From Hyparrhenia diplandra (taxonomy: Eukaryota; Streptophyta; Magnoliopsida; Poales; Poaceae), in contig JADLZK010002797.1 of assembly GCA_015847255.1 (NCBI GenBank), forward strand, positions 248,001 through 312,000: DNA of 64,000 nt. The letters run 5' to 3'. Below, piece after piece: positions 46,875-59,542 of this stretch. The notes beneath the pieces were generated by a model. It was not told where the DNA came from. It saw only the letters and a program-made list of their open reading frames with translations, and did not search any database. The position numbers and the translations under genes are program-made. How positions within the stretch are numbered: the first letter of the stretch is position 1; each line of letters begins with the position of its first letter.

Positions 46875-49310
46875 CATGTCACTGGATCCGCGGCATGGGG
46901 CCCCGCAGTCCGTGGTTGTGAGCGGGTCCGCTGCTCCCCTGGCGGTTTCGGCCAGAGCAGCAAAGACGCGCCGGATAGCGAGGGACGGGGCCAATCCTGC
47001 CGCACCGCTCTCGCCTTCAATGGGGATGGCCGGCCCCCGCTCGTCGGGCGCACAACGGGACGGATGGCCGGTGACCGCCACCGCCCCAACTCCTCATCGA
47101 TAGGGAAGACATCCACACGTCGCCGCCGCCATCGCCATTGTGGACACGTCCTCGCCGAGTTCGCCGAGTAGCGTGTGGCCGCTCGGCCGACCGGGTTGGG
47201 GACCTTGCCTTCGTGGGGGGCGAGGTTGTGCTAGTTCGCCCTAGCGCCCCGGCCCCGTTGCCGCCTCCGTCACCTATCGGCTGCTTTGGCGTGTCCGCCT
47301 CCGACACTACTCCGATCTCGACAAAGCGCCTACCATCACCCATGTCCCTTCCATTGGTAGACCCAAGGGGATTCGGTGGGTTGACGGCTCCTTCTCCGAC
47401 TCCTCCGACAACGAGGACGAGTTCGTCGAGCCGAGGCCCCTCACCGCCGTGCGACGCGGTTGTCCATCACTTCTTCTTCGGGGGGCGTTCTCGACTTTGT
47501 AGTGGTCCACGCGGAGGGACCGGTGAAGCCCCCTGCATCGATCTCCATGGGACGATGCCCCGGCGCCAGATCCGCCGGTCCGGGCGCAAACGGCGTCGTC
47601 GTCGTCGTCTGTCGTTCACTCGCCCCGCCGACGGCCTTATGGCTAGGGTGCCGCCCCCGCAAAGCGCTCGGTCGTTAGCTGCCGCTGGCGTCCCCTCCCA
47701 CCAACGACTTTGCCGGCGTCGTCGCCCTTTGTCGCAAGCAAGGTCATGCGGGGGACGCTCCTCCGCCATCAACACCCACCGTCGACGACGAAGGCTTCAC
47801 TCTCGTCTAGAGGCGCCAGAGTCGGGCGAAGGCGTGCCTCGCTCAACCCTCATCGCCGACGGCCTGTACCACCTTCCCTCGTCGGGTTTTGCTTCACCGG
47901 GCGGGGAATCACGCCGCTAGCTAGCCGCCCGCTTCCCCGCCGCCTCATCGCCTCGCCTCGAGGCATAGGGCAAGGAACCGCAGGTACCGTTGTCGCTTCC
48001 GCCACTGCACTCCGCGAGCAGCGGGGCGCGGAGCCTCGATGCAGGTCGAGGACCCTACACGCTGTTCTCAAGACCGCCATGCCGCTGTCCACTGTGTCCG
48101 GGGCCAGGCATCCCATGGTGTGACCGGGTCGCCGAGTCGCCTTCTTTGTCGGGCGAGATCCTTGTCCGACCAACTCATTTTCGGCCGGATTCCAGTGGGG
48201 GGTTGGCGTTAGGCAATTGCTACGGGCGGACAACGACGACACACCTGAGGGATCCCCTCGCACTCGTCCAACACGTGGGCGTCGTTCCCTCCGCTAGAGT
48301 GGACCCGATGATTGACGAGCTCGCGGCTTCCTCGTCACGCACCCGCCCACTTCGGCGCCATCCCTACCTCTACAGTCCGAGCCACCGTCGCCCTCCCTGC
48401 GATTGGCGGGCTGGCCTTATGCTCGCGAAGCTTTAGCCGCCCGCGGTCGCCGTCGAGCATGTTGCTCTACTTGGGGGCAACATTGTGGAGGATGCGGCTG
48501 GATTCTCCTTGGTTGACGGCCCCAGCCCCCGTCGACATCGCCCACTACCACGACGACTTCGGCCTTCGGCAATGGTGGTTGAGGGGGCTCGACTGGGGGC
48601 GGCGGCACCTCACCTCCTCCCCCGCCTCGCCAGTCGTCTCGGACAACATGCTTCCACCGTGGGGACGCCGGTCACAGTGTCCGCCACGTGCACCGCCGTG
48701 CCCATGGCGGTCGTGCCGCCCACCGAGGCTTCTGTTGCCGCCTTCCTGGGTTCCCCTCTTCGCCCCCATCAAGGAGCCTCTCGTTGCAAGCGCCTCCTCG
48801 TCGGGCGTGCATCCCACCTTGTACATGCCGACCACTCCATCCGCCGCAGCCCCCGGCTTTGCTGCGAAGTCCGTGTGAGGGACCCACGCCCGGAACGCCA
48901 AGCCCGTAGGGTGCTCGTGAACAAGTGGAACGGGAAGAGAGCGGATGATGATCTGTCCAACTCACCGGACCCGGCCCCGGCAGCTTCGCTTCCACGACCG
49001 ATTCTCGTTCGACGTGTCCTCTCCCAGAGTAGCTCACAGTCAGGGAACTCTTCCCGCTGATGCAGCCCCTGGCTCCTTCATTGAGCTGGACGGGGATCCG
49101 TGGAGGCCGACCATCGCGTTTTCTCTAGTCGCACAATTAGTTTTCTAGGCTTAGTACACCCTAACTGCTACGCCCGTTTCAGCCGGCGACTTGTGTCGTG
49201 TGTAGCTTTCTTACTTGATAGCATCTCGCCAAAGAGTAAGCGGGATGTAATCATAAACTTTGATTTTTCCCTTAATGCAAAGACGTGCACAATGCACTAA
49301 AAAAAAAAAA
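46875..49310 (+). mobile_element. Poly(A)-tailed non-LTR-type insertion with decayed ORF1
   Basis: GC content rises abruptly at about 46879. It stays high to about 49090 and is followed by an AT-richer 3' tail and a 12-A run (49299-49310), as in a LINE copy. Broken frames suggest an ORF1/gag-like protein: WVDGSFSDSSDNEDEFVEP near 47375, a basic stretch RRSGRKRRRRRRLS near 47575, and a possible zinc-knuckle remnant near 48045-48095. No reverse transcriptase is present before the tail. It could therefore be a non-autonomous or internally deleted LINE. Target duplications were not found. Confidence 0.5.
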
Positions 49311-50689
49311 TTATAGAGCACAACAAGACCTAGCTAAAAGTTTATAGTTGAAACTATTTCATTTAAAATTTAATTTAAAAATTACATATAAGATTATGAC
49401 TGTTGGTAAGAAAAATATTCCCATTTATATGTAAATACAAATGAGTGTATAACATGTATAGTGGTATAAAACGTTGTTTGCTCTAAAGGTCGTGGGCCTG
49501 GATTGGCAAAAACAATGTTTTTAACGCTTTGACAACGGCAGACACGGTGTGCATCTCTAAGAAATTATTTTGAACCGTGTCTCTATAAATATTTTTAAAC
49601 ATGTTTCTAAAAATTATTTTTAAGCGTCCGTAGGTACCAGGACACAAACGAAACGCATGACAGGCAGAACTGTAAACAAGCCAGTACGTACCTTTGCAGT
49701 TGTTGGGTCACTTATGTCTTGGTAGTCTTGGAGCATATCAGAGATGTCTATGGCGACATCCTTGAGGCGCTTCAGCCATAGCTGCACCACTTTCTCCTTG
49801 ATTGACCGCCTCTCGGCGTCCTCCAGCACGGCCGAGATGTCCTCCAGCTTATCTTCCATGTCCTCCAGGTCGACGCCGAAGTTGCACAGCAAACTGGCCT
49901 GCCCTGCGATGGCAGAGCTCAGCATATCTTTCGCGATATTGACGAAGGCGGACGTGAGCAGTCCTGCTGGCTTGGGCCATGGCTGGGGAGCTATGAATGA
50001 ATCGCTCTCACAAGGCTTGTGTAGAATGGTTTGCGCAGGACGTTGGCGATTGTGCGAAGGCCGGATATAGGTGAAGTATATGTTGGAGTAGTCAGTAGCA
50101 TCACGTACAAAGAGAACCAGCTTAGTTGACTTTCAGGCCCTATTAATGTAGGAATCCCATATAAAAGAATTAGTAAGGACACATGGGTAGAGTACAGGTA
50201 CGCCGAATGTCCTTATCAGCTCCAGCCTTGACCAGAGCATTATACAGCTCGGCTCATTATCCAGACTTAACCAGATCGAGCTAGCGGACACAATGAACGG
50301 AACATGCGCGGCAGTTTCGTCGTCAACGTCAGGTGAACTCCCCAATCGTACCACAGAATGTGTTCCCTTCATCAAGCACATATAAAATCATTCATCTGTG
50401 TTCTTTGCAAGACTATCAGCAACCTGATAAGGACAGGGGGCTACACTACGCGGTTTGGCCGGCCAAAGAGAACACGTCAGTGAAAAAAAAAAAGCCGCCA
50501 ATGCGCATTATTGGATCAGGATGAGACACAAAATAATACTATATATATAGGATGGGCAGCATGGACTGAGCTAGATTTAATCTAATAACAATTTTATGGG
50601 AGGAATTATACCGGATCAAAGCTACATTAGTTCCAGATCGATGGCATGACCTCCATTCCTGCAATCCTCCTCAACAAGGCACTGGCTTC

Positions 50690-50880
50690 CTCGTCGCGGC
50701 AAAAAGGCAGGCACAAGCAAACGCACGCATCTTTTTTCTTCTGGGCTGGACTGCTTAACTGGGCTAATCTTCTCCGGCCCAACGAAAGCTGGCCTTGCTG
50801 CCCACACGATAACTGGGCCGAGAGGAAATAATTATTTTCCTCTGTACGTTGTCCGGCAATTAATACGTTATGCGGTCATG
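50690..50880. repeat. Fourth copy of the NLR intergenic spacer repeat
   Basis: CAAACGCACGCATCTTTTTTCTTCTGGG, split here by small changes, then GGCCCAACGAAAGCTGG and TTGCTGCCCACACG match copies I-III at 3040-5680. It lies between NLR-D and NLR-C, where the spacer of the other gene pair also has it. Confidence 0.75.
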
Positions 50881-50936
50881 GCGTAGCAAGTTGTCTCTTG
50901 TCTTAAGCCAACTTTGTCTACACGTTTGGTTGTTAA

Positions 50937-51185
50937 GAGCAAGTATTATGGCTGGCCGAGAGAAATTTAAATCGGCGTGGATGAGAAAGAAAGTTAGAGA
51001 GATGAAGGTGGGCGAGCTTAGCGCCGGCTCGGCGGGCGCGGAGCAGCTGCCCCACCGCTGGCCTGCTTTGGTGGTTATTGGCTATTGAAGACAAAAAATA
51101 ATAATGAGCAGCGGGGTCCACCATCACAGGAGGTGAAGTGGCTTTTCTTACCGCCGGCCAGTCGGCGTTGTTATAAAACTTGCTC
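50937..51185. mobile_element. Tourist-like MITE, TSD TAA
   Basis: Inverted ends GAGCAAGTATTAT and GAGCAAGTTTTAT bound 249 bp, flanked by TAA (50934-50936 and 51186-51188). It has no ORF. The 3-bp TAA duplication is typical of the PIF/Harbinger superfamily. Confidence 0.75.
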
Positions 51186-51259
51186 TAAGCTTGCTAGCTG
51201 TTGCTGTTGCTCCCTGTAGGAGTATAGGATGACGCAGCACGCAGGCTCATAATTATTAT

Positions 51260-51560
51260 TACATAGAAGCAGTTAACAATGCATCTGAAGGCTGTGGATT
51301 AACTGCTTTACGTGACCTCAAGTCACCTGTAACCTTGCTCATGTATCCCCAAATACGTACAAACGACATGTGCAGATCCTTTTAGCCTTCTGTGCACCTG
51401 ATCCATATTCTTCACCTTATATACATCTCTTATGATGCCCCTTTTCCTTGTCATGCTACCAATCGATCAGTCCTCAATCAAGCTGCACAGTGCAAATGTA
51501 GAGTGTACTGGTTAGCTATTGGCAGTAATTCAACAAAATAACCCTGCCCATGTGCTTTAT
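51260..51560 (-). other. Conserved 3' region of NLR-D, possible 3' UTR exon
   Basis: This is the counterpart of 6300-6780 and 38040-38420, with GCACCTGATCCATATTCTTC and CCTTGTCATGCTACCAATCG in the same order. See the entry at 6300-6780 for the splice argument. Confidence 0.45.
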
Positions 51561-54442
51561 GCCCTTGCCATGTATCGCCTGAATTTCATTATATTCTTAG
51601 ACATGTCATCACCAACACAATATTTTTTAACAAATACGAATATCTTCTCTGAAATAGTTGTGCTACACTATTCTGCTGTTTTAGGGAAAAAAAAAGGTAC
51701 TGCAATTGTTTAATTTAGTATGCAATTTTGTTTTGTAAGGTACGCACCACACTCTAAGAAGGAAACAACAGTACGTATATACTAGGAGTATATATAACGA
51801 TAAACTGGAAGGATGAAAATAGATATGCTGCAGTTTAATTTGTTAGTGAACTTACTTCAATATTGTTTATGTGAGCTAGCTTCGCCTTGTTCTCTTCTGA
51901 TTCACACCACTCCCTGAGTTCCTTGTTGTACCAAATCTCTAGCTTCTGAAGCTTGGTCAGTTGCTGTATACATGGAGGCAACAACTTGATACCGCCACAT
52001 CCAAAGATGACAAGGCTTTTTAGAGAGGAGAGGTCGCCCAGCCACTCAGGCAGTGCCGATATGCTATCGCACTCTCCCAACTCCAGCGACTCAAGGGAAC
52101 TCAGGTGCCGCATGCTTTCCGGCAAGCTCCTCAGGTTCTTTCCTTCGATGCACAACTCTTGGAGGGCCAGGAAGTGCTGAAATAGCCTTATGCTCCCGGG
52201 GGATGTGTCAATTATACTCAATTTGATGGCTCGACTAGAGGAGCATTGGAGACTGGTTTTCCCTACCTCCTCCAATGAAGATATGACTTGGTCGCTCCCT
52301 TGTATAATGCACTCACGAAATGTTGGTGGGCATGGCTTCAACCTCAACCTCGGACAAAAACGTATCTCCAGCCTGTCAAGCACCGGGAACATGAACTCCT
52401 CCACACCATCCTCAACAGAGTATGTTGTGTTCCACTCCTCCAAGCTGTGCATATCTGCGATGGTGAAGGATGACAATTGACGGAATGCTCCTTTGCCACC
52501 ACAGAATTCTTTGTCGATTCTTTTAATTCCAGGCAATTTCCAGAGCCACAACTTTTCTAGGTGCGGTAACTGTCCAAGTGGTGGCAGGTTGCTACAGGTG
52601 GCCATATCATATAATTCAATAGAAACAAGATTTGTTAGGTGACTATAAATGCACATGAGCCAGCCTGGAAAGCTTGTACAGCTGTAACCTTCCAGGCGCA
52701 TGCTCTTCAAACCACTTGGGGGCACTAGTTGTCCCAACAAAACCTGGTCATCCAGAAATTGAACCACACGCCCGGTTGACCATGACAATCTTAACTCCGA
52801 GAGATTATGTTTGTCTGACAATTTAACTTTAGTTGCTTCTTCTAGAGACCTTACATTTTCAAGATAAAATATTCTTAACTCACTCACATTGGTGCCCTCG
52901 AGAAGATTAAGATTGCTGCAACCATTGACCTCGTCTGCACAGACATTGAAGATTGGTAATGTTTGTAAATAATATCCCTGTGAATTGGCCTGCTCCAGCA
53001 GATTACTCGAGCACCCTTCCAGCAATAAAGACTTCAGCCCAAGTGTACCTATACTCTCTGGTAGGGACCGAAGATCATAACAATAAGAAATATCCAGTGT
53101 ATGCAATCTTTTGAGGTTTGCAATACTTTCTGGCAGACATTTAAGCTTAAAATTCCTAGATAGATCTAGGTACTCGAGATTGGTAAGGGTAGCAATAAAG
53201 TCACAGTGAAGTAGGTTGCAACGACTTAACCTTAAGTACTTGAGATTATTGCTGAGGCCCCTCAAATCATCTGATAAAGCATCAAAACTATATGCTGAAA
53301 TCTCAAGGTGTTGCAGTGCCGTTAGGCCACACAGACATGCCAGTGACCTTCTCTGCATGCCCGTGCAGCGTGACAAATTTAGATGTGACAAACTTTGGAG
53401 CCTCGTCATTGACTTCGGCAGTTCTTTGATTTCTTTACAGTCTGACATGTATAAATATTGTATTCCAACTAGGCTGCCAATACCTACCGGTAGCCCTTCA
53501 AGAGAAGAACATGATGATAAGTTCAAATATTGGAGTTGAGTGAGGCCACATAATGATTCGGGTAGTGCTTTTAGACAGAAACATCTAGATAACTCAAGGT
53601 GCTGCAATTGTGTGAGATTACCAAGAGAGTGTGGCAGTTCTGTTAGCCTAGAACAACCTGACATGTCCAGATGCACTATACATTTTAAGTCATCAAATGA
53701 TTCTGGCAGTTTTGATATAGCAGTGCAACCCGACAAACCGAGATATTTCAGACACCCAAGATTGACAATTGATTCTGGAAGATCAATAAGTTGAAGACCC
53801 ATCTATGTTTAAATACTGCAGTTTTGATAGCTCAGTGATACACTTTGGCAGACTCTCATTTTGCATTCTTGGAGCAATAAGACACCTCAGTTGCTTCAGT
53901 TCGCCAATAGAAGCTGGTAATAATATACCAGAGCATTCACTAAAATCTAGTGTACGCAAGTACTTTGCAAATGAAAATGCACCACTTGGGATATGCAGTT
54001 CTCCACTATCTAAGAAACGAAGTGCCCTCAGCTTTGAAGGCATATTTGCCAACTTCATTGTCTGATCATATTTTCTTAGCAATGAATAACGGCAATATTT
54101 GTGCTCACGTGTATTTTTCCGTGGTGCATCATCAAAAACCATCAACTCGTCTGACATAGAGAATCTCGCCAAGTCATGTACCAAATCATGCATGGTGTAT
54201 CGCACCACATGCTCTTGAGAAGTCTGAAACGATTAGAACACAGCAACATTCATTAGAGACTAAATCTAAAGTCCACATTTCGTGAATTAAATAAAACATA
54301 AATCCGTCAGTCACGTGCAAATGGTGTGTCAGGAAACATTGTTTGCTTATGAAAATGATTAACAATATTTTAACCATTATGACATCGACATATTTATTTT
54401 TATTGGTACATAAATTCTATGTGAATGGAGACAACGAACTAA

Positions 54443-54635
54443 GGCCCTGTTTGGTTTTCTTGTGACTAGGGACTAGGGACTAAATTTTAGTCTCATTTAG
54501 TCCCTAAATTACCAAACACTAGGACTAGGGACTAATTTTTAGTTTCATTTAGTCCTTAGTCCAATAGACTCTTGGGAAAGTCTAATTTTTAGTACCTATT
54601 ATTCTCTAGTCCCTAGTCCCTATATCAAAAAGGCC
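54443..54635. mobile_element. Tourist-like MITE, TSD TAA, in NLR-D intron 2
   Basis: It starts GGCCCTGTTTGG, ends inverted GGCCTTTTTGATATAGGG, and is flanked by TAA (54440-54442 and 54636-54638). Internal repeats of GACTAGGGACTA occur in inverted orientation near both ends. Length is 193 bp, with no ORF. Confidence 0.75.
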
Positions 54636-55059
54636 TAAGGAATAACGTATTGACAAAAAATAGACATCCAACTGCATGTCCGCTCTCTTGCAACATGTAA
54701 GGTTGGGCCAGGCGATTCCAACGTGTCATGGTTAGAGCCAGCGGCGCGCGAGAACCACCAGCAGCAGCATCGCTAGCCTCACCAGGTTTGGCTTGGGCAG
54801 GCGAGCGGAGCGTGCAATGGGCTTATCGTTAGGCTTTTGGTCACCTGTCAGGGTCCACAAAAATAAGAGGCTGGTTGCCTGGCTTGGTAATCAAACCGTT
54901 GTTTGTATCTAACTGCAGGACCGTGACCAACGACGTGTAGTGTGAGGGAAAGCATGCGGTGTATTTTTGACGTTTATGGCGGAGGTGATAGAACGGAAGA
55001 TAGATAGTGGGGTGACAATCCTGAAGAGATTCTAACCAATGGTATATTCGATCGTGAGA

Positions 55060-56200
55060 CCCCTCCGGAGAGCAACTCCAGCTCAGCCCCTGAGCCTCTA
55101 CCTTAAATTTTAGGGGTTCTTGAGAAAAAACAATTAACTCCAATGGAACCCCTTAATAGGACCTCAAATTTTAAAAACCCCAAAAATTAATTTTAAGCCC
55201 CTGGACCTGGAACCCCCTATTATGTTATCTTTCCCGTCACCGCCGTGGGGGAATCGTCCCCGTGTGCGCAGCGCGCCGCCGCCAAGCATTTTCTCCAGCC
55301 GTCGGGCGCGCTGGCTCACACGCGTATCCACCTTGCCGGGCTCCTGCTAGCTATTGCGCCTCTCGCACGACTCCGTCACCGGGCCCCGCCGTGGCCGCCG
55401 CTCGCAAAGAAGCCGAGCACCGTGTCGTCGTGGTTGCCAAGGCCAGGAAGCGCTCCCCCGAGCGCCCGCGCCCACTCCGCCATTGCCGCTCCAAGAAGGT
55501 CGTCCAGCCCCCACCACACCCCAAGAAGAAGCCTGAGGCCTCCGATGCCCGGCGGCGGCGTGTGTTCGTACTACCTCCGTGACGGGCGCTGCCCGCGCCC
55601 GACGGCGCCTGCCCCGTCCGTGTGTGCCTGCTCCCCTTCCTACGTGTCGTCCCCTTTCCGTCGTCCCTCCGGTGGCCGCACTCGGCGGTTCCACAGCCCT
55701 CATGGAGCGGGACCACCGGTCGCGCGCTCATGCTCCGTCGTCGCAAGATGGAGCCATGGGCATCGAGCAGCGGTGGCCCAAATCTGGGGTGTGGGGCTAG
55801 GTGTCCTTCCCCGGCCACCGCCACCTCCGGCTGTGGCTGCGGCCTCGGGGTGCGGGGACGTGGAGCAGAAGTACGACGACGCCATGGCATTGGCGAGGTC
55901 AAGGTCGATGTCGATGATGGCGGTGGTGGTGGCAGCCCCGGAGGAGAAGAAGACTGTCGTGAAATAGCAAAGACATCCACCAACACTCCTCCCGGTCCTA
56001 CGGTGCCGAGCTGAGGGCAGCCCCTCCTTCTTCCTCCCTCGCCACGCGGTGACACGGGCACTACATATTACGGATGGTGGAGAACTCGATCGGTGCGGCG
56101 GTGGGGTCCGCGCGCTCAATGGCGACCAAGGGTGACGAGCCTTAGAGGGAGCAAAGACGCAAGCTTTCCGACGGTGTCCCCCACGCACCTACTAGATCGT
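55060..56200. other. GC-rich insertion in NLR-D intron 2, unclassified
   Basis: A MITE-like start (GAGCAACTCCAGCTCAGCCCC, 55074) leads into a GC-rich block open in several frames on both strands. A 240-codon plus-strand frame (55245-55967) contains VCSYYLRDGRC, which faintly resembles the start of a plant CCCH zinc finger but lacks the rest. The matching right end was not found. It may be another transposon with captured gene pieces; I call no gene. Confidence 0.35.
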
Positions 56201-56415
56201 GAAGACCATGACGTCCGCAACACCATTGAGGCTTGAGGACATGCTTAGGAGTAGTCCCATGGCCCTAAGCGACGGGCAGGGGCGCCACACCTCATATCAC
56301 TTGAGCCTCCTGTCGTTCGTTCGGGAAGGGATCCGAGCAGCTCGTTACCCCAGGCGTTATCGACCAGCGATGCACATCTCAAAGTAGGATGGGAGACCAA
56401 CCTAGACCACTGGCT

Positions 56416-57300
56416 CACTACAGGGAGGCCGGTATTTGCCAACCGCATGGGCGCCGGCAAAAGTTTTGATAGCAAAGGGTCTTTTGCCGAAAGTGTCTTT
56501 TTTTCGGGTGCTCAGCGAAGCCTTTCCCGCGAAAGTGCCCAAAAAACACTCAGCAAAACAAAAATACAAAAAACCCCTAAAATAATAGCAAAAAATTCAG
56601 GGGAAGGGCCCCACTAGCTAGAGCTTGGCAATCTTTGGCCAATTATGATTTTTCCCAGTTTTATTCAAAGTTTCCAACAAATGTGCCAGAGGTGGGATTC
56701 AAACCCACGACCTCCCACTGAGCACCCTTCAGCCGAGCACCCTCCCGCCACTACCAATGCAGTACATATTGATTTGTGCAACGGATTCGTCTTAGTTATT
56801 CAAATATTTTACTAATATGAGTGTAAATTGTTTATTTGAGGCTCTAATCAAATTCAAAAAAAAAAGTTGTCAACTATAAAGTTTCGTAACCCTTTGAAAT
56901 CTAGAATTTGGATATAGGAATTTTTTCCATCCGAGGTCGTTTGAAAATTTTGAATTTCAAATTTGAGAGATTCAGACATAATTTTGCATGATAAGATGAA
57001 TTCAAATCAAAAAGTGGTCAACTACAAAGATTCGTAACTTTTTGAGACCTCCACTTTTCATTTAGGAAGTTTTTTCATCCAAGGTCATTTGAAACTTTGT
57101 AGTTGACAATTTTTTATTTGAATTCATTTAGGGCCTCAAAACTGATATAAAAACTGGTTTGTCAAGCGCCAAAAGGCACTTGTCTTTGCCGAAAGTGCAT
57201 TTTCTTGATTGCTCAAGCAAAGAGGCCTTGGCCGAAGCGTCTTTGTTGGCGCTCTGCAAACATATTTTTTTTTCGATTTTCATGCCCAATTTTTTTTTTC
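56416..57300 (+). mobile_element. CACTA-like fragment in NLR-D intron 2
   Basis: CACTACAGGGAGGCCGG at 56416 is followed by the motifs TTTTGCCGAAAGTG (56480) and TTTGCCGAAAGTGC with GGCCTTGGCCGAAG (57185-57240). These resemble the TTTGCCGAGTG subterminal repeats of a common grass CACTA family. Two related 100-bp blocks with GTCAACTA(T/C)AAAG lie at 56868 and 57008, and an inverted match lies at 57098. No right terminus or transposase was found. Confidence 0.5.
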
Positions 57301-57883
57301 TTGGGCCTTGTTACAGTACTTGTAACAACATACTGAATTTTTTAAAAAATTCACACTTTTTGGTATTTTTAGACTTTATCTCTTTTTATTTGAATTATTT
57401 TTTAAAACTTAAATTTGAACTGCAAGTCATTCGAATAAGTGGAAAAAGTGAATGGAAAAATGATATTCGTGTTATTGATTCTAATGCGAGACCTTATCCA
57501 TGGCTAACACATGAAATATCATCGTCTTGTTCACGAACACGACCATTTACATACGGGTGCATTGTTTTTAAACTCCAAAAAAGCACACGAAGTCAGAAAA
57601 TCATGAAACTCGTTGAGTTGTCATTATATTGTATGTGTAGGCTATGGTAAAATTTGAGATGGTTTCGTGCAGAAGTTGATCTTCGTTCCCCTCCCATGGT
57701 AATTAATTAAGATGCTTGCGCCATGCCACTCCACCCCTGACCGTTATGCCTTACACCTTTCTGGCTATGCCATACTTTGCTCGCCATGCCTCGTGTTGCC
57801 TTGCTGACCACACCACGCCTTATCGCCTTGCCGGCACACTACGCCCGCCTTGCCAGCAGCTGTACCGAACACCACATAGGGGG

Positions 57884-57944
57884 TTGAGAGAGAGAGAGAG
57901 AGAGAGAGATAGAGAAGAGGGAGGGAGAGAGAGAGAGAGAGAGA
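57884..57944. repeat. (GA)n microsatellite
   Basis: Two pure GA runs are separated by TAGAGAAGAGGGAGG, in NLR-D intron 2. Confidence 0.95.
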
Positions 57945-59274
57945 ATGATGGTTAACGGAGAACCTTACATTCCTTGTTTGTATTAACTGGATTGAATAAT
58001 CATAGGACATCACCATTTTCCTTATGTTTTGGATGTAGAATTTCTATCCATCGTCATATAGTCAATGGGGGTATACACGCTGTAGAACTACACATTACGT
58101 ACAACTATTGTCTGGTATTGGGAAGAGGTGATATATTAAAAGTACTCAGTATACAGTAATGAACTTACAGAGGGCAACTTCGAGTGTTGAAGGAAGGACA
58201 TTCCAAGAAGTTCCTTTATGTATTCCTTGCCTTCGGATGGCTGCTGAACAAAATCCATGGCTGCCCATTGGTGAATCAAATCAGCTTCAACAATATCATG
58301 GCCCTTCGGGAAGATGGCACAATAGGAAAAACATAACCTCAGTGTTGGTAGCATTCTATCATAACTTAACTGCAAGGATGGAAGCACTTCTGTACCCATT
58401 GGATTCTCATTCATCCAGATATAACTGTTATCAATTTCTGACCAGCCATCAATATCTTGCATTTTTTTTAGTGTCCGTCCAAGTGCCTGAGCTTTCTAAT
58501 GCTACACCTCCACATTTCTCTGCAATACTCAAGCCTATAGGCTGCAACCTTTCTTTGTTAGCTTTATTTTCAAACTGGCTATATCTCTTTATTATACCCC
58601 AGCAGATGTCCTTTTCAAAAGGCTTTAGCTCATATGGTTTGCAATTGTCAGTGCAAACTATGCTTGCAATCTCTTCCCTGCGTGTGGTGACTATGACATA
58701 TATGGTGCTTCCCTTCCTACGACGTAGCATGGTTTTTAGTTTATTCAACTCTGATTCCTTATCCTCCCATAAGTCATCTAAAACTACAAGAACTTTCTTG
58801 TCACAAAGTAGATCATCAAGGCACTGGCTTATCAACTCCCGAGAATTTGTTTCCCTTTTGCATTCAGTTGAAAGTTGAGAAATTATGGAGTTCCCAATTT
58901 TTATTAGATCAAACATCTGTGATACATAAACCCATACCCGATGATACCCCTTGAATTGGGTATCTCTATAAACAAGTCCTGCCAAGGTACTCTTGCCTAT
59001 GCCTCCAAGACCATAAATAGGAAGAATCGTGGGTTGCTCTGCCTCTGTATCACAGCATGAAGATAACAGGCCTACAAGTGTCAGCTTGTCTGCATCCCTC
59101 CCTATGATTTCTGATTCTTTCACATCTTCGGATGCTGTTTCTCTTGAATCATATGACTGCTGATCACAAATAGTAACTGTGTTTTGCAAGAAATTGAAAC
59201 TTTTATGTTCTGCTTCTATCTTCCTAAGTTTCTCTCTCATCTTCTTCATCTTATTACCTTGGGAAATCTTCCTG

Positions 59275-59542
59275 ATAGCAATGGGGATGATTCCTGTCAT
59301 CTACAGAGAAACTTTGATTTACTTCTCAGCTTAAATGGTAAATGAAGCATCAACTTTTGAAAGTGTTATGGAGGAAGATCTATTATTTACAGAGCAGTAT
59401 ATTCTTATAGCAATGGGGATGGGATGATTCCTGTCATCTACAGAGAAACTTTGATTTACTTCTCAGCTTAAATGGAAAATGAAGCATCAACTTTTGAAAG
59501 TGTTATGCAGGAAGATCTACTATTTACAGAGCAGTATATTCT
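59275..59542. repeat. Tandem duplication across the NLR-D intron 1 / exon 2 boundary
   Basis: Two units of about 132 and 136 bp (59275-59406 and 59407-59542) match, with few changes, from ATAGCAATGGGGATG to GAGCAGTATATTCT. Each contains a CTGTAG acceptor followed by ATGACAGGAATCATCCC, the start of exon 2. Hence two candidate 3' splice sites exist; the proximal one is used in the gene model. Confidence 0.9.

Larger units (their letters stand above)
38725..49980 (-). pseudogene. NLR-C: CC-NB-ARC-LRR pseudogene with at least six frameshifts
   Basis: Exon 1 (49980-49692, donor GTACGT) has lost two bases after the fourth codon, putting the ATG out of frame with GLLTSAFVNIAKD. Exon 2 (43829-42692) contains P-loop GLGGMGKST, kinase-2 KKVLIVLDDLWEE, VIVTTRKEDIA and CGGVALAAQAIG. 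It gains a base at the RNBS-D Cys-Phe-Ser codons (about 42850), loses one near 42810 and gains one near 42740. Exon 3 (41046-38725) loses a base near 40961, after ELMV, and gains an A near 39995 in GNLKK; otherwise about 20 LRRs remain (for example LPESIGNLGCLKYLCL). The GTAAGT donor after exon 3 is kept. Intron 1 is 5862 bp and holds a CACTA end and a poly(A)-tailed insertion; intron 2 holds a fold-back repeat. It still aligns throughout with NLR-B, so decay is recent relative to family age. Confidence 0.9.

Noticed and set aside
55245..55967. Possible CCCH zinc-finger gene (VCSYYLRDGRC)
   Set aside because: Only a few residues resemble the family. The following Cys and His spacing is missing and the region is GC-rich with open frames everywhere.
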